The notes beneath the pieces were generated by a model that ran no database searches, had not been told where the DNA came from, and saw only the letters and a list, made by a program, of their open reading frames with translations. This document shows positions 1 through 8,037 of a stretch of DNA of 32,139 nucleotides, in pieces. The position numbers and the translations under genes are program-made. Each line of letters starts with the position of its first letter. Position 1 is the first letter of the stretch. This DNA is from Cytophagales bacterium (lineage in GTDB: Bacteria > Bacteroidota > Bacteroidia > Cytophagales > 172606-1): assembly GCA_030448185.1 (NCBI GenBank), contig JAUJNL010000056.1, forward strand, positions 1-32,139. The letters run 5' to 3'.

Positions 1-1
1 C

Positions 2-2110
2 CAGGCGGGAGGGGGCAAGGCCGAGCTTGACGGGGTATCGGTGGCGCTCACCCAGATTGCTTCCAAGGGCAAGGTATCCGCCGAAGAAATTAATCAGATT
101 GCCGAACGGGTACCACAGATCCGCAAGGCCATGCAGGATGCGTTTGGCACCGCCGACACGGAAGTCCTGCAAAAGATGGGCGTTGATACTACTGCCTTTA
201 TTACCAAAATTGTTACCGAGCTGGAGAAAATACCCAAAGCGACCGGGGGCATGAAAAACGCCTTCGAAAACTTTGGTGACACCACAAACACGGTTTTTGA
301 CCGGATCGGCACGGCCCTCAACAAAGCATTTAATATTGAGGGACTCGTGAACCGGGTGGGGGATTTTATGGACCGTCTTTCGGCCGCCTTTGAGTCATTG
401 GACCCCGCATCCCAAAGACTTATTTTTATTTTTGCGGGGGTGGTAGCTGCCATCGGCCCCTTGCTGCTTGCACTGGGCGGCATTATGAGTATTGCCGGAC
501 CCATCACGGCGGGACTCTCCGCCATCGGCGGCGTACTGGCGGGCGTAAGTGCGCCCATGCTTGCGATTGCTGCCGGGATTGCGGCGGCTGCGTACCTGAT
601 TATTACCCACTGGGAGGATATTGTAAATTATTTCTCTAACGGTCCCGGTGATGGCATCTGGCAGAGCCTTAAAGCGGTAGTCGTGCAGGTAATGGACACC
701 ATTACTGCCGTAGTACAAGCGGGGGTGGCTCTGGTTATTGCCGTGTGGGACAAGATTGGTCCGGTATTGTCCGGTTCCCTGCAAACAGCTTTTGAGATCA
801 TTGGCCCCATCTTCCGGAACGGACTAGGGTTGTTATATGATATATTGGGCGTGTTTAAGTCCATTTTTACCGGCGATTGGGCTGGACTCTGGGACGGACT
901 AATCAATATTTTTAAGCGGATATGGAACCAGTTAGTTAACGTATTCGTGGGCGCGCTTTCGGGCTTTACCCGCCTGGCATCCAACATCCTTGGCAAACTA
1001 GGGCTAGACAATGCCTTTACGCAGGGGCTAAAAAACATCAATGCGGGGTTTGAGAACCTGGCGAGTCAGATAAAATTCAACATTACCGAGCCTACCGTTG
1101 CCGTAACAAGCTTAAAAGAAGAACTTAAAAAGGTAGGAACCGAAGGAGCAAATGCGGGAGTCGCTGCCGGAAAGGGATTGGCTGCTATTGGCGATGCCGC
1201 TGCCAGGGCTTTTGCCCGGATTAAAAGCTTAACGGAAGGTATTGTTAAGCTTAACCAGGATAAGTACGGCAACCAAACGGTAAAAGGGTTTGATGCCTTG
1301 GATGCCGGAGGCCCAGCAAACGTCACCATTGACACCGAAGCAGCAGTAAAGTCCATGCAGGATCTGCAAAACCGGCTGAAACCGATTATCGGGCAGATGT
1401 CCGAAAACTGGCGGGCCGAGTGGGAAAAGATGGGACAGGTGAGCGTGGATATGAGTGGCGTAATCGGTGGAGCCATTAGTGAGTTTGCGGGTTTAGTTTC
1501 ACAAACGCTGGCGGATATGTTCACCGGTCCTGATAAAAGTGTGATTGAGTCTACCAAACTCCGAATCAATGCCATTCAGGAGGAGATTGCCAATGTGCAA
1601 AAATCCGGGGAGATCAGTGCGGCTACTGCCTTGAAAGTAAAGGAGCTGAATGATAAGCTAGCCGAACAACGAGACATTCTGAGTGATGCGGAGCACGGGG
1701 GGGCAAAAAGGTTCTTTTCCGGACTAATAGAAATAGTCGCCAGCTTCTTGTCTGCCTTTGGCAAAGCCCTTGTCTCCGCAGGGGTAGCCGCGATTGCTTT
1801 TCAAAAGCTGCTCTTGAATCCCTATGCAGCGGTAGTAGCCGGGGTAGCAGTAACCGCCGCCGCCGCGATTGTAAAAAACCTATTAAAGCAAGGCTTTGGC
1901 GGCGTAGGCTCCTTTGCCAGTGGTATCAACAACGTGCCCCATGATATGATTGCCCTCATTCATAAAGGAGAGGCGGTCGTGCCTAAGAAATTTAATACCG
2001 GGGATCACTTCGGGGGCGGCGGTCCGGTTATTATGGATGTGCGCCTGGAAGGAAATGATTTGCTCTTGCAGCAGCGCAAAACCCTGCAGACCGAAAGGAG
2101 GTACCGCTAA
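2..2110 (+). CDS. Phage tail tape measure protein (5' partial)
   Basis: The frame is open from base 2, so the true start lies left of the window and about 702 residues are visible. The protein would set tail length and act during genome injection. The visible N-terminal part has the helical pattern of tape measure proteins (AEEINQIAERVPQIRKAM). It is followed by long hydrophobic Gly/Ala-rich segments (about residues 140-210 of the visible part) typical of the membrane-inserting middle. A coiled coil lies near residues 520-560. The C-terminus has a tail motif seen in many tape measures (IHKGEAVVPKKF). Its TAA stop overlaps the next ATG (TAATG), suggesting translational coupling. The family assignment is from recognition of sequence style, not a search. 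Confidence 0.85.
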   Translation, partial: QAGGGKAELDGVSVALTQIASKGKVSAEEINQIAERVPQIRKAMQDAFGTADTEVLQKMGVDTTAFITKIVTELEKIPKATGGMKNAFENFGDTTNTVFDRIGTALNKAFNIEGLVNRVGDFMDRLSAAFESLDPASQRLIFIFAGVVAAIGPLLLALGGIMSIAGPITAGLSAIGGVLAGVSAPMLAIAAGIAAAAYLIITHWEDIVNYFSNGPGDGIWQSLKAVVVQVMDTITAVVQAGVALVIAVWDKIGPVLSGSLQTAFEIIGPIFRNGLGLLYDILGVFKSIFTGDWAGLWDGLINIFKRIWNQLVNVFVGALSGFTRLASNILGKLGLDNAFTQGLKNINAGFENLASQIKFNITEPTVAVTSLKEELKKVGTEGANAGVAAGKGLAAIGDAAARAFARIKSLTEGIVKLNQDKYGNQTVKGFDALDAGGPANVTIDTEAAVKSMQDLQNRLKPIIGQMSENWRAEWEKMGQVSVDMSGVIGGAISEFAGLVSQTLADMFTGPDKSVIESTKLRINAIQEEIANVQKSGEISAATALKVKELNDKLAEQRDILSDAEHGGAKRFFSGLIEIVASFLSAFGKALVSAGVAAIAFQKLLLNPYAAVVAGVAVTAAAAIVKNLLKQGFGGVGSFASGINNVPHDMIALIHKGEAVVPKKFNTGDHFGGGGPVIMDVRLEGNDLLLQQRKTLQTERRYR

Positions 2111-2511
2111 TGCTTAATCAACGGCAAACCTTATTCACTGCCCGGTACCTGGAAACAGGGAACGCTACGGCTGCTTACAAAGAAGCTTACCGGGTGGAAG
2201 ATGACAATGTAGCCGCTGTTAGTGCTTACCACCTCCTAAGAAATCCTAAGGTTATCCGGGCCATTGAAGAACATAACAAGAAAATTATGGAACAGACAAA
2301 AATCACGATTGAAGACGTAGTCCGGCGCATTAATACCATTGCCGATAGTGGCAAAGATGACTACGCAAGACTCAAAGCCCTGGACATGCTCATGAAGCAT
2401 TTAGGTGGGTATGTCACGGTATCTGAAATCATCGATAAGATGAGTGAGCAGCAGATTAATGAGCTGGTAGAACGAATTACTAAACGAGGCAACCATGAAA
2501 CAGCATCATAA
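2110..2511 (+). CDS. Terminase small subunit-like DNA-binding protein
   Basis: This 133-residue protein matches the Terminase_2 small-subunit pattern. It has LNQRQTLFTARYLETGNAT at the N-terminus, then AAYKEAY, then LLRNPKVIRAIEEHNKK. This is the N-terminal helix-turn-helix that recognises the packaging site. The C-terminal half (ADSGKDDYARLKALDMLMKH) is the usual oligomerisation region. It starts inside the stop codon of the tape measure gene and overlaps the next ORF by 17 bases. The position after the tape measure is unusual, because small terminase normally opens the packaging module. No large terminase gene follows in the window. Confidence 0.8.
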   Translation: MLNQRQTLFTARYLETGNATAAYKEAYRVEDDNVAAVSAYHLLRNPKVIRAIEEHNKKIMEQTKITIEDVVRRINTIADSGKDDYARLKALDMLMKHLGGYVTVSEIIDKMSEQQINELVERITKRGNHETAS

Positions 2512-2764
2512 AACCCACGTATTACGCCAGGCCTTGAAGACAGGAGACTTGGAAAGGCTAAAAAAAGCAGTGTGCCGAAAACCGGTAGTGTGCTTCTGGG
2601 AGGAGATAAGCCCAGGCGTATACCAGAATGAGCGAACCGGTGAAATCAAGCCTTATACAGCGTTTGAGCGCAAAAAGGAGTATGATTCTTTCCTTTTTTT
2701 TGATACAGTTAATATACTTCACGACGCATTTTTTCCAGACGGCTCCCGGATTTACTCCCGTTAA
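2495..2764 (+). CDS. Small phage protein, first of three tandem paralogs
   Basis: This is an 89-residue protein of unknown function. It begins with a basic segment and a helix, LRQALKTGDLERLKKA, that recurs in the two following genes. Then comes a short beta-like part with FWE and a TGEIKP motif. The C-terminus (FFFDTVNILHDAFFPDG) is not shared. It overlaps the terminase-like gene by 17 bases, so it is probably co-transcribed and coupled. No domain is recognised. Confidence 0.6.
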   Translation: MKQHHKTHVLRQALKTGDLERLKKAVCRKPVVCFWEEISPGVYQNERTGEIKPYTAFERKKEYDSFLFFDTVNILHDAFFPDGSRIYSR

Positions 2765-2799
2765 ACTAATACCCTTTCAAAAACGATACTAGCGAAAGT

Positions 2800-3030
2800 A
2801 TGCACAGGCAACGTAAGAAAAGAAGAGTAGACCAGCTCCGTCAGGCGCTAAAAAACGGCAATTGGGAGAAGATACGGGAAGCCAAAAAGGGAGAACAGTT
2901 CAATGTTTCCGTCTGGGAGTGTGAACGGGGACCCGATGGAGAAATGGTAGAAAAGTTGCTGATGCGTTTCAAGAACCACCAGAGAATGACCGACCGGGAG
3001 ATTGACGACCTAAACTTAATAGCGCCATGA
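2800..3030 (+). CDS. Small phage protein, second of three tandem paralogs
   Basis: This is a 76-residue protein of unknown function. It has the same N-terminal helix (LRQALKNGNWEKIREAKKG) and the same following segment with VWE and a GP-D-G turn (VWECERGPDGEM) as its neighbours. The stop overlaps the start of the third paralog by four bases (ATGA). The gap to the first paralog is 35 bases. It is charged, soluble and short, which is compatible with a DNA- or protein-binding phage accessory factor. That is only a guess. Confidence 0.6.
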   Translation: MHRQRKKRRVDQLRQALKNGNWEKIREAKKGEQFNVSVWECERGPDGEMVEKLLMRFKNHQRMTDREIDDLNLIAP

Positions 3031-3260
3031 AAAGAAACCTGCATACCCTACGGAGAGCCTTGAAGACTGGCGATGTAGTGCGGATAAAACAGGCAGCAGA
3101 AGACAAGCTACCGGATGTTGAAATCTGGATTCATGATGAAGGCCCTAACGATACAACCATCGTGAGAAACTTTCACACCGGAGAACTACGCGACCGACGG
3201 CAGATAGACTTTAGCAAAGGCAATCAGATTGTTTACGACGAAGACGACCTGAACCTGTAA
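3027..3260 (+). CDS. Small phage protein, third of three tandem paralogs
   Basis: This is a 77-residue protein of unknown function. The helix LRRALKTGDVVRIKQA and the segment IWIHDEGPNDT align with the two preceding small proteins. A HTGEL motif matches RTGEI of the first paralog. The C-terminus is acidic (DEDDLNL) and resembles the DDLNLI end of the second paralog. It starts within the stop codon of the preceding gene (ATGA overlap). Confidence 0.6.
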   Translation: MKRNLHTLRRALKTGDVVRIKQAAEDKLPDVEIWIHDEGPNDTTIVRNFHTGELRDRRQIDFSKGNQIVYDEDDLNL

Positions 3261-3309
3261 CACACAAGTATGTCATTCACATTCACAATTTATAAACAAC
3301 AAATAATTT

Positions 3310-3975
3310 ATGTATTCAGAAATCCTAAACTTTAGAACGGGACCTAGTTCCTACACCTGGCAAATCAATCCGGAAATAGCCAGACAGGAGCAACTAGACG
3401 CCGATAAACATAATGCAGCCATTCAAAAGCGATGGGCCGACGAGGCAAAACGGTTAAACAATGGAGCCCTTAGAAAGTCTCCTACTTTTCGGGAATTACA
3501 GGAGGTTGACAAGGAATATGATACCATCCAATCCAAGCTAACCGAGCAAAAGGCTTTGGTGTCCCAGACCGTAAAACGCATCCAAGAGGTAAAGTATGCT
3601 GAACTGCAAGAGACCTACCATCCATCCCGGGACATTGATCAGTTTATTAACACCCAGATGGAGATCGAGCAGCTCACCAAGCAACTAATCACCCAGAAAG
3701 GTGATTTACGGGAATACGAGCAGCAATTAGCCACGGCAGCCGACATAAGAACCCAAACAAGAAGAAAACTCAAAGAGGAGTACATACGCCTGATTACGCC
3801 ACACATTAAGCAGGTAGAAGAGGGCTTGAGCGTAGCAAATGAGGCCCAAGAGCAGATTAGGTTCCTTAGTGAGCAAGCACAAGGGCTTGACTTTGCGGCC
3901 CCTACGGAACCGGCCGAATTTGGACTAAGGTTTAAGGGAACCAAAGAGTACTATGACGAATGGGCCAGCCGGTAG
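3310..3975 (+). CDS. Coiled-coil phage protein, unknown function
   Basis: The 221-residue protein has a heptad-rich central region (about residues 60-190, rich in Glu, Gln, Lys and Leu), predicted by eye as a long coiled coil. There is no signal peptide or membrane segment. Its place among phage genes, just before the prohead-protease-like gene, would suit a scaffold or head-associated protein, but this is inference. It overlaps the next gene by 16 bases. Confidence 0.6.
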   Translation: MYSEILNFRTGPSSYTWQINPEIARQEQLDADKHNAAIQKRWADEAKRLNNGALRKSPTFRELQEVDKEYDTIQSKLTEQKALVSQTVKRIQEVKYAELQETYHPSRDIDQFINTQMEIEQLTKQLITQKGDLREYEQQLATAADIRTQTRRKLKEEYIRLITPHIKQVEEGLSVANEAQEQIRFLSEQAQGLDFAAPTEPAEFGLRFKGTKEYYDEWASR

Positions 3976-4406
3976 AAAAACATCACTGGACTCGGGTATC
4001 TTATCTACAGGTACCCGAGGACTTTAAGGATGCCTGTTTTGAAATCTATAACCTCAGTATTGACCTGTTGGATTTACAAGCCGATCCTCCTCACCTGAAC
4101 TTCTTTCAGTGGGTAGCCGATGAAAGTAAGGCAGATGGCGTAAGTGAGGAAAAAGTGTGTGGTTGGCATGATTGGCTTACGGGGAAAGTCTGGATTGATG
4201 TAAACCTGGATCTTCCTACGGCCTTACTGTCTACGGCTCATGAATGCCTGCATGCCAGGCAACGAAAAGACTTATTAGCGGATTTCCCCCAAGGCTTTCC
4301 CAAGCTATTGAGCAACAAGTTTGAGGCAGAAGCATTTGCCTTTGAGCAACAGGCTTACAAGCTATTTATGAAACAAAAGACTTACCGCTATGGCCTATCA
4401 ATATAA
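3960..4406 (+). CDS. Small HExxH putative metallopeptidase, phage-encoded
   Basis: This is a 148-residue protein with a zincin-type motif (STAHECLHARQRKD, HECLH at about residues 97-101). A downstream acidic helix (KFEAEAFAFEQQAYKLF) could supply the third zinc ligand, as in gluzincins. The segment before it (GKVWIDVNLDLPTALLSTAHE) fits the edge strand and active-site helix order of small metallopeptidases. There is no signal peptide. It overlaps both neighbours (16 and 17 bases), so it belongs to the same transcription unit. The peptidase call rests only on the motif. The substrate is unknown; processing of capsid proteins or lysis are possible roles. Confidence 0.55.
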   Translation: MGQPVEKHHWTRVSYLQVPEDFKDACFEIYNLSIDLLDLQADPPHLNFFQWVADESKADGVSEEKVCGWHDWLTGKVWIDVNLDLPTALLSTAHECLHARQRKDLLADFPQGFPKLLSNKFEAEAFAFEQQAYKLFMKQKTYRYGLSI

Positions 4407-4944
4407 AGCTACCAGCCTTCAGCCTAGGGATCTGCAACTGCAGAACGGCGTAGTTTCTGGCTACCTGGTCTATTTCAATGACCCCGACAGACAAGGCAAC
4501 GTAATTCCCAAAGGAGCCTTTGCCCGTACCATCCGGGAGAACGGACCCAAGGGTAATGATCGGATCAAGTACTTGTTTGAGGGAGATTTGCTAAAACCCA
4601 TTGGTAAGATCCTCCACCTGGAGGAAGATAGTAAGGGACTGGCCTTTGAGGCCCGGATTTCCCGTACCCGCTTAGGTCAGGATGTGTCTGCCATGTATCA
4701 GGAAGGACTCATCCGAGCACACGACATTGTGTACAAGACCACTAAATCAAGCCGGCACAGTGGCTATACGTTCTTAGAAGAGGTGCACCTGTGGGCCGGC
4801 AGTGTCCTCATAAAGTTGGATGAACAGGAAATGGGAGTAAAGGAAGACCCTTACGAGTCAATACATAAATCCTTCAGCCTACTCAATGCTACCATTCAGC
4901 GCAATATTGACCGGATGAATGAAATGGTGGACAGAATGGAGTAA
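4390..4944 (+). CDS. HK97-family prohead protease-like protein
   Basis: The 184-residue protein follows the family U35 layout: GVVSGYLVYFNDPDRQGNVIPKGAF, then KPIGKILHLEEDSKGLAFEARIS, then TRLGQDVSAMYQEG, then LEEVHLWAGSVLIKLDEQE. Such proteases mature the capsid by cleaving scaffold and coat protein. The residues expected as the catalytic pair are not where the family has them. The usual HD before the PIG motif reads GD (FEGDLLKPIG). The usual Ser after the G-L/I segment reads Asp (AHDIVY). It may be inactive, or use another nucleophile. No capsid gene follows; the next gene is on the other strand. Confidence 0.7.
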   Translation: MAYQYKATSLQPRDLQLQNGVVSGYLVYFNDPDRQGNVIPKGAFARTIRENGPKGNDRIKYLFEGDLLKPIGKILHLEEDSKGLAFEARISRTRLGQDVSAMYQEGLIRAHDIVYKTTKSSRHSGYTFLEEVHLWAGSVLIKLDEQEMGVKEDPYESIHKSFSLLNATIQRNIDRMNEMVDRME

Positions 4945-4984
4945 GCACGTTTCCGATTGCAAGCAGCTTTCTAGGAAAACATCA

Positions 4985-5572
4985 CTAATTAGAACCCGGA
5001 AGATAAAACTGCAGACCGACATTGAAGCCTAACCGCTTAGTACTAGGTTCGACAGCAGGAAGCAGCGTGTGGGTATAATCTAAAAAAGCTTCCAAGCCCA
5101 CTTGTTCGGTAATAAAATGAACTACCCCTACGCCACCACTTGCCGAAATGAAATTGGTAGCGTCTGATATAGTTTGCTCACTGGTAACGGTTCGATTGCT
5201 CCAGGAACGGGAAAAGGAAGGGGCCGCTTGGGCAAAGAATCGGGTGGAAGAGTTGCCTATATAGTACCGGACAAAGGGAGAAATGCCAGCCGATAGGGAA
5301 CGGATATGGTAAGGCGGATAACCATAACGATTGTATTGATCAGACTTAATTTTACTGTATGTCATTTCCAGTCCCAGGCCTACGGCTAGATTGTTGGCCA
5401 CAAAATATCCCACTCGGGGAGATAAACTGGCTTGGTACTGCTTTAAGAAATTCTTCTCAAAGTTAAAAGATCCAGCCCCCCCCAGCAGCAGTGCTCCCTT
5501 TTGGGTTTGAGCCGAAGCAGTGAGGGCGAGAGCAAACAAAAAAGGAATTAGAAATAAGTAGTACTTCTTCAT
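4985..5572 (-). CDS. Outer-membrane beta-barrel protein (porin-like)
   Basis: This is a 195-residue protein with a clear signal peptide (MKKYYLFLIPFLFALALTASAQ). A run of amphipathic strands alternating with Gly/Tyr-rich turns ends in a strand with aromatic residues (LGFNVGLQFYLPGSN). This is the pattern of small Bacteroidetes outer-membrane beta-barrel proteins. It would sit in the outer membrane; its substrate or ligand is unknown. It lies between the phage late genes and the integrase on the opposite strand, like a lysogenic-conversion cargo gene. It could instead be a host gene caught in the element. Confidence 0.75.
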   Translation of the reverse strand: MKKYYLFLIPFLFALALTASAQTQKGALLLGGAGSFNFEKNFLKQYQASLSPRVGYFVANNLAVGLGLEMTYSKIKSDQYNRYGYPPYHIRSLSAGISPFVRYYIGNSSTRFFAQAAPSFSRSWSNRTVTSEQTISDATNFISASGGVGVVHFITEQVGLEAFLDYTHTLLPAVEPSTKRLGFNVGLQFYLPGSN

Positions 5573-5913
5573 TAAGAAAGAGTTAAATAACCGAATAGAT
5601 AAATCATATAGCGCCTAATCAATTCTCATGCCAATAGAGCAGCACAATAAAGATTGTTTCATAATGCCTGTTAGGATTAGCAGGCCAACTAGAATCTTAG
5701 TTTCTCTGGGCATGATTGATTTACCTCCCTGCTAGGAAAACCCTGATCCTAAAGTTTCCTGACCCTTATCAGCCTACAATTATTGACCCGGTGATCAGCA
5801 GTGACTACCATTGGCAGAAGTGGAAATAAGGGAAGAGTTTTCTTACATAGTAAAAAGGCAGCTGTTTGAATCGCTATTTAGGGGTTGTCCTTTTTATTTA
5901 GGTAGCTGACTCA
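5573..5913. other. Intergenic gap of 341 bases in the element
   Basis: No convincing gene is seen here. On the minus strand a 32-codon reading frame begins near 5714 behind a GGGAGG Shine-Dalgarno-like sequence. Its peptide has no recognisable feature, so it is not called. The gap should contain the promoter of the beta-barrel gene and the end of the membrane protein transcript. Confidence 0.4.
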
Positions 5914-6576
5914 TCACCCGGCTTCAGATGTACTAACAGGCTTTGACTGAGTTTTCTTACGTAACCATTTACGCATAGCTTTTACTATTGGGTCCTTAGT
6001 AAATCCCTGATGTACATTATCAAAACCTCTAACTACCAAATAAATGCTTGCTGTCAGGAATGCAATATAAAAATCACTGCTTGCCTGAGTGGTTGAATAA
6101 TCAGCTATTTTATGCTGAGCAATGAGTATACCCACGACAGCCTCGCTAAGCCCGTAAACGCAGCGAAACCTCAACCGAAAGAAGAAAAGAACTGTGCCTG
6201 CAGTTAAAGTAAGCAATGATACAATAATTGGGCCCCAGGTGCCATCCGTTACATGATCAATCCCCCACAGAAATAGATCCTTTATTGTAACTCCAATTGA
6301 GTAATAAAGTAACCCAATAAAGACTCCTCCAATCAAGGCAGGGGCTATAATGAAGACAGCCATTCCTATAGTGAATACCCAACTTTTTTCTATTCTTTGT
6401 TTATCTAATAAAATAGCTGCTAGAGCTATTATAGTAAAAAACGCACTGATTAAAAGCGAATACTCCCAAATGTCAGCCCAGGGGCGGGCTATGAAAGTGT
6501 ATATAAGAAAGGGCCCAAAGCCGACGAGAAACAAAAAAATATAACTTCCAGCGGATCTCTTTTTTTCTTCACTCAT
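5914..6576 (-). CDS. Multi-pass membrane protein of unknown function
   Basis: The protein has about 220 residues from the ATG chosen here (MSEEKKRSAGSYIFLFLVGFG). An upstream TTG at 6615 would add 13 poorly supported residues. About five to six hydrophobic segments are visible, the last followed by a short basic cytoplasmic tail (RKWLRKKTQSKPVSTSEAG). No family is recognised. It lies directly downstream of the integrase on the same strand, so it is probably read from the integrase transcript. Phage-resistance or exclusion functions are often placed there, but nothing in the sequence proves this. Confidence 0.65.
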   Translation of the reverse strand: MSEEKKRSAGSYIFLFLVGFGPFLIYTFIARPWADIWEYSLLISAFFTIIALAAILLDKQRIEKSWVFTIGMAVFIIAPALIGGVFIGLLYYSIGVTIKDLFLWGIDHVTDGTWGPIIVSLLTLTAGTVLFFFRLRFRCVYGLSEAVVGILIAQHKIADYSTTQASSDFYIAFLTASIYLVVRGFDNVHQGFTKDPIVKAMRKWLRKKTQSKPVSTSEAG

Positions 6577-6615
6577 ATAAACAGTATAGTTTTTTAATAA
6601 TCCATTATGCTCCAA

Positions 6616-7854
6616 CTATCCTGCCTTTATCTTCGAAGGGGCATCGCTCCATAGCTTGACCGCTTTATCTTTCACCTCGTCCCGGTCTTTGTTGAAATAC
6701 CGCATAAGGGTCTGAAAATCTGCATGGCCGGTTAGCTGCATGAGTTCTTTAGGCAGCAAGCCCATTTCAAGACTTATGGTAATAAACGTCCTACGTCCAA
6801 TATGTGAAGTCATTAATTCATGTTTGGGCACATGCTGGGTAATGCGTTTGCCGCCAATGAATTTTACCACTTCCACCGGCCTATCTATGCCGCAGTGCTT
6901 GCCTAACACCTTCAGCATGCGGTTAGTAGCCTGCTGAGTAGTTACTTTGGGAAGCTTGCCTTCATACTTGGCAAGAATTGACCGGCTGTAGGCATTTAGA
7001 GGAATAGAAAGCCGTTGCTTGGTCTTCTGGGTGGTAAGCTCAATGGTGTCAGCCGTAATGTTTCCCGGCTTCAGGCCGGCTATATCACTGAACCGTAAAC
7101 CAGTGCTGCAGGAGAATACTAATAGGTCACGAACCCGCTCCAGGTGTGAATGCTTGGAAAGGTCGGCATTGTAGAGCGTATCCAGTTCATTTTTATTTAA
7201 GGCTACCACATCCGTAGTAGCTTTCGGTTTCTTGAATTCCTTGTAAGCAAGGCTTTTATTGATTCCCTGTTCAGTAAGATAATTCAGGAAGGTTTTCAAG
7301 TCTTTGATGGTCTTACCTACCGTATTGGGGCTTTGCTTTCTTTCGGTGATCAGGTAGTGGGTGAACTTACTGTAAAAGGTCTGGTTCAGGGTATCCAGTT
7401 GGAGCTTGTACTTGGTCTTTTCGGCAAACTCCTTTAGGTGGCCCATGGTAATACGGTGATTCCGGTTCGTGTTGTGGCTTAGGGATGGTTCACGGACCCG
7501 AATAAAGTCCTCGTACAAGGTAAACACGTTTTCCGTCTGGACGGTCTTGGCATACTGTTTCTCATACTCTTTTTTGACCTCCTCAACGGATGGGTCAATA
7601 TGCTGCTGCATGAGCTTCCGTTTGATAGCCTCAACCTCCTCCTTCTTTACCTTCAGCGTATCATTAAAAGATTGGGTGCCCCGGCCGTGAGTCTTCCTTA
7701 CCTCTCCCTTTACAGCATCCCAGTGTTCCGGATCAATCTTTAGTCCGGTACTGAACTTGACGCTTTTATGATTATGAGTATAGAGGATAATGATAGGGGT
7801 TACCCCTGCTTCGTTGATCTTATCCTTCCGGATTACGCATTTGACGGTGGCCAT
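6616..7854 (-). CDS. Tyrosine recombinase/integrase, Bacteroidetes phage type
   Basis: The 412-residue integrase would catalyse insertion and excision of the element. It has three parts: an N-terminal arm-binding domain (about 1-95, starting MATVKCVIRKDKINEAG), a SAM-like core-binding domain (about 110-205), and a catalytic domain (about 220-400). The catalytic residues are visible: Arg254 (STGLRFSD), Lys277/279 (QKTKQRLSIP), His351 and Arg354 (SHIGRRTF), His377 (LTGHADFQ) and Tyr386 (MRYFN). All expected residues are present, so the enzyme should be active. The start ATG is followed upstream by inverted CTTGCCCC repeats and by a pair of 26-bp direct repeats, which may be its binding sites. 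Confidence 0.93.
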   Translation of the reverse strand: MATVKCVIRKDKINEAGVTPIIILYTHNHKSVKFSTGLKIDPEHWDAVKGEVRKTHGRGTQSFNDTLKVKKEEVEAIKRKLMQQHIDPSVEEVKKEYEKQYAKTVQTENVFTLYEDFIRVREPSLSHNTNRNHRITMGHLKEFAEKTKYKLQLDTLNQTFYSKFTHYLITERKQSPNTVGKTIKDLKTFLNYLTEQGINKSLAYKEFKKPKATTDVVALNKNELDTLYNADLSKHSHLERVRDLLVFSCSTGLRFSDIAGLKPGNITADTIELTTQKTKQRLSIPLNAYSRSILAKYEGKLPKVTTQQATNRMLKVLGKHCGIDRPVEVVKFIGGKRITQHVPKHELMTSHIGRRTFITISLEMGLLPKELMQLTGHADFQTLMRYFNKDRDEVKDKAVKLWSDAPSKIKAG

Positions 7855-7863
7855 AGATATGCT

Positions 7864-7904
7864 GCTTGCCCCACAAGTTAAGAGGGGGCAAGCTATGGGG
7901 CAAG
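7864..7904. repeat. CTTGCCCC/GGGGCAAG repeats at the integrase start
   Basis: GCTTGCCCC at 7864-7872 is the perfect inverted partner of GGGGCAAGC at 7885-7893. A second GGGGCAAG follows at 7897-7904. They lie just upstream of the integrase ATG. Integrase core or arm binding, or an operator for the integrase promoter, would suit them. The repeat is seen directly; the role is inferred. Confidence 0.6.
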
Positions 7905-7908
7905 TAAA

Positions 7909-8005
7909 ATGAGTAAAAATGAGTGTAAATACTGTTTCAACCCATCAAAAAACAAGCTAAAAAGGGCATTTAAGGGTAAATGAGTATAGATAAGTGTAAA
8001 TATTG
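7909..8005. repeat. Imperfect 26-bp direct repeats upstream of integrase
   Basis: The segment at 7909-7934 (beginning ATGAGTA, ending GTGTAAATACTG) recurs at 7980-8005 with 22 of 26 identical bases (ending GTGTAAATATTG). Start-to-start spacing is 71 bases. Paired direct repeats beside a tyrosine integrase are typical of arm-type sites. The right end of the element is therefore probably within about 7.9-8.1 kb. Confidence 0.55.
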
Positions 8006-8037
8006 TGACTCTCCTCGTGGACACAGTTGTAATGTTC

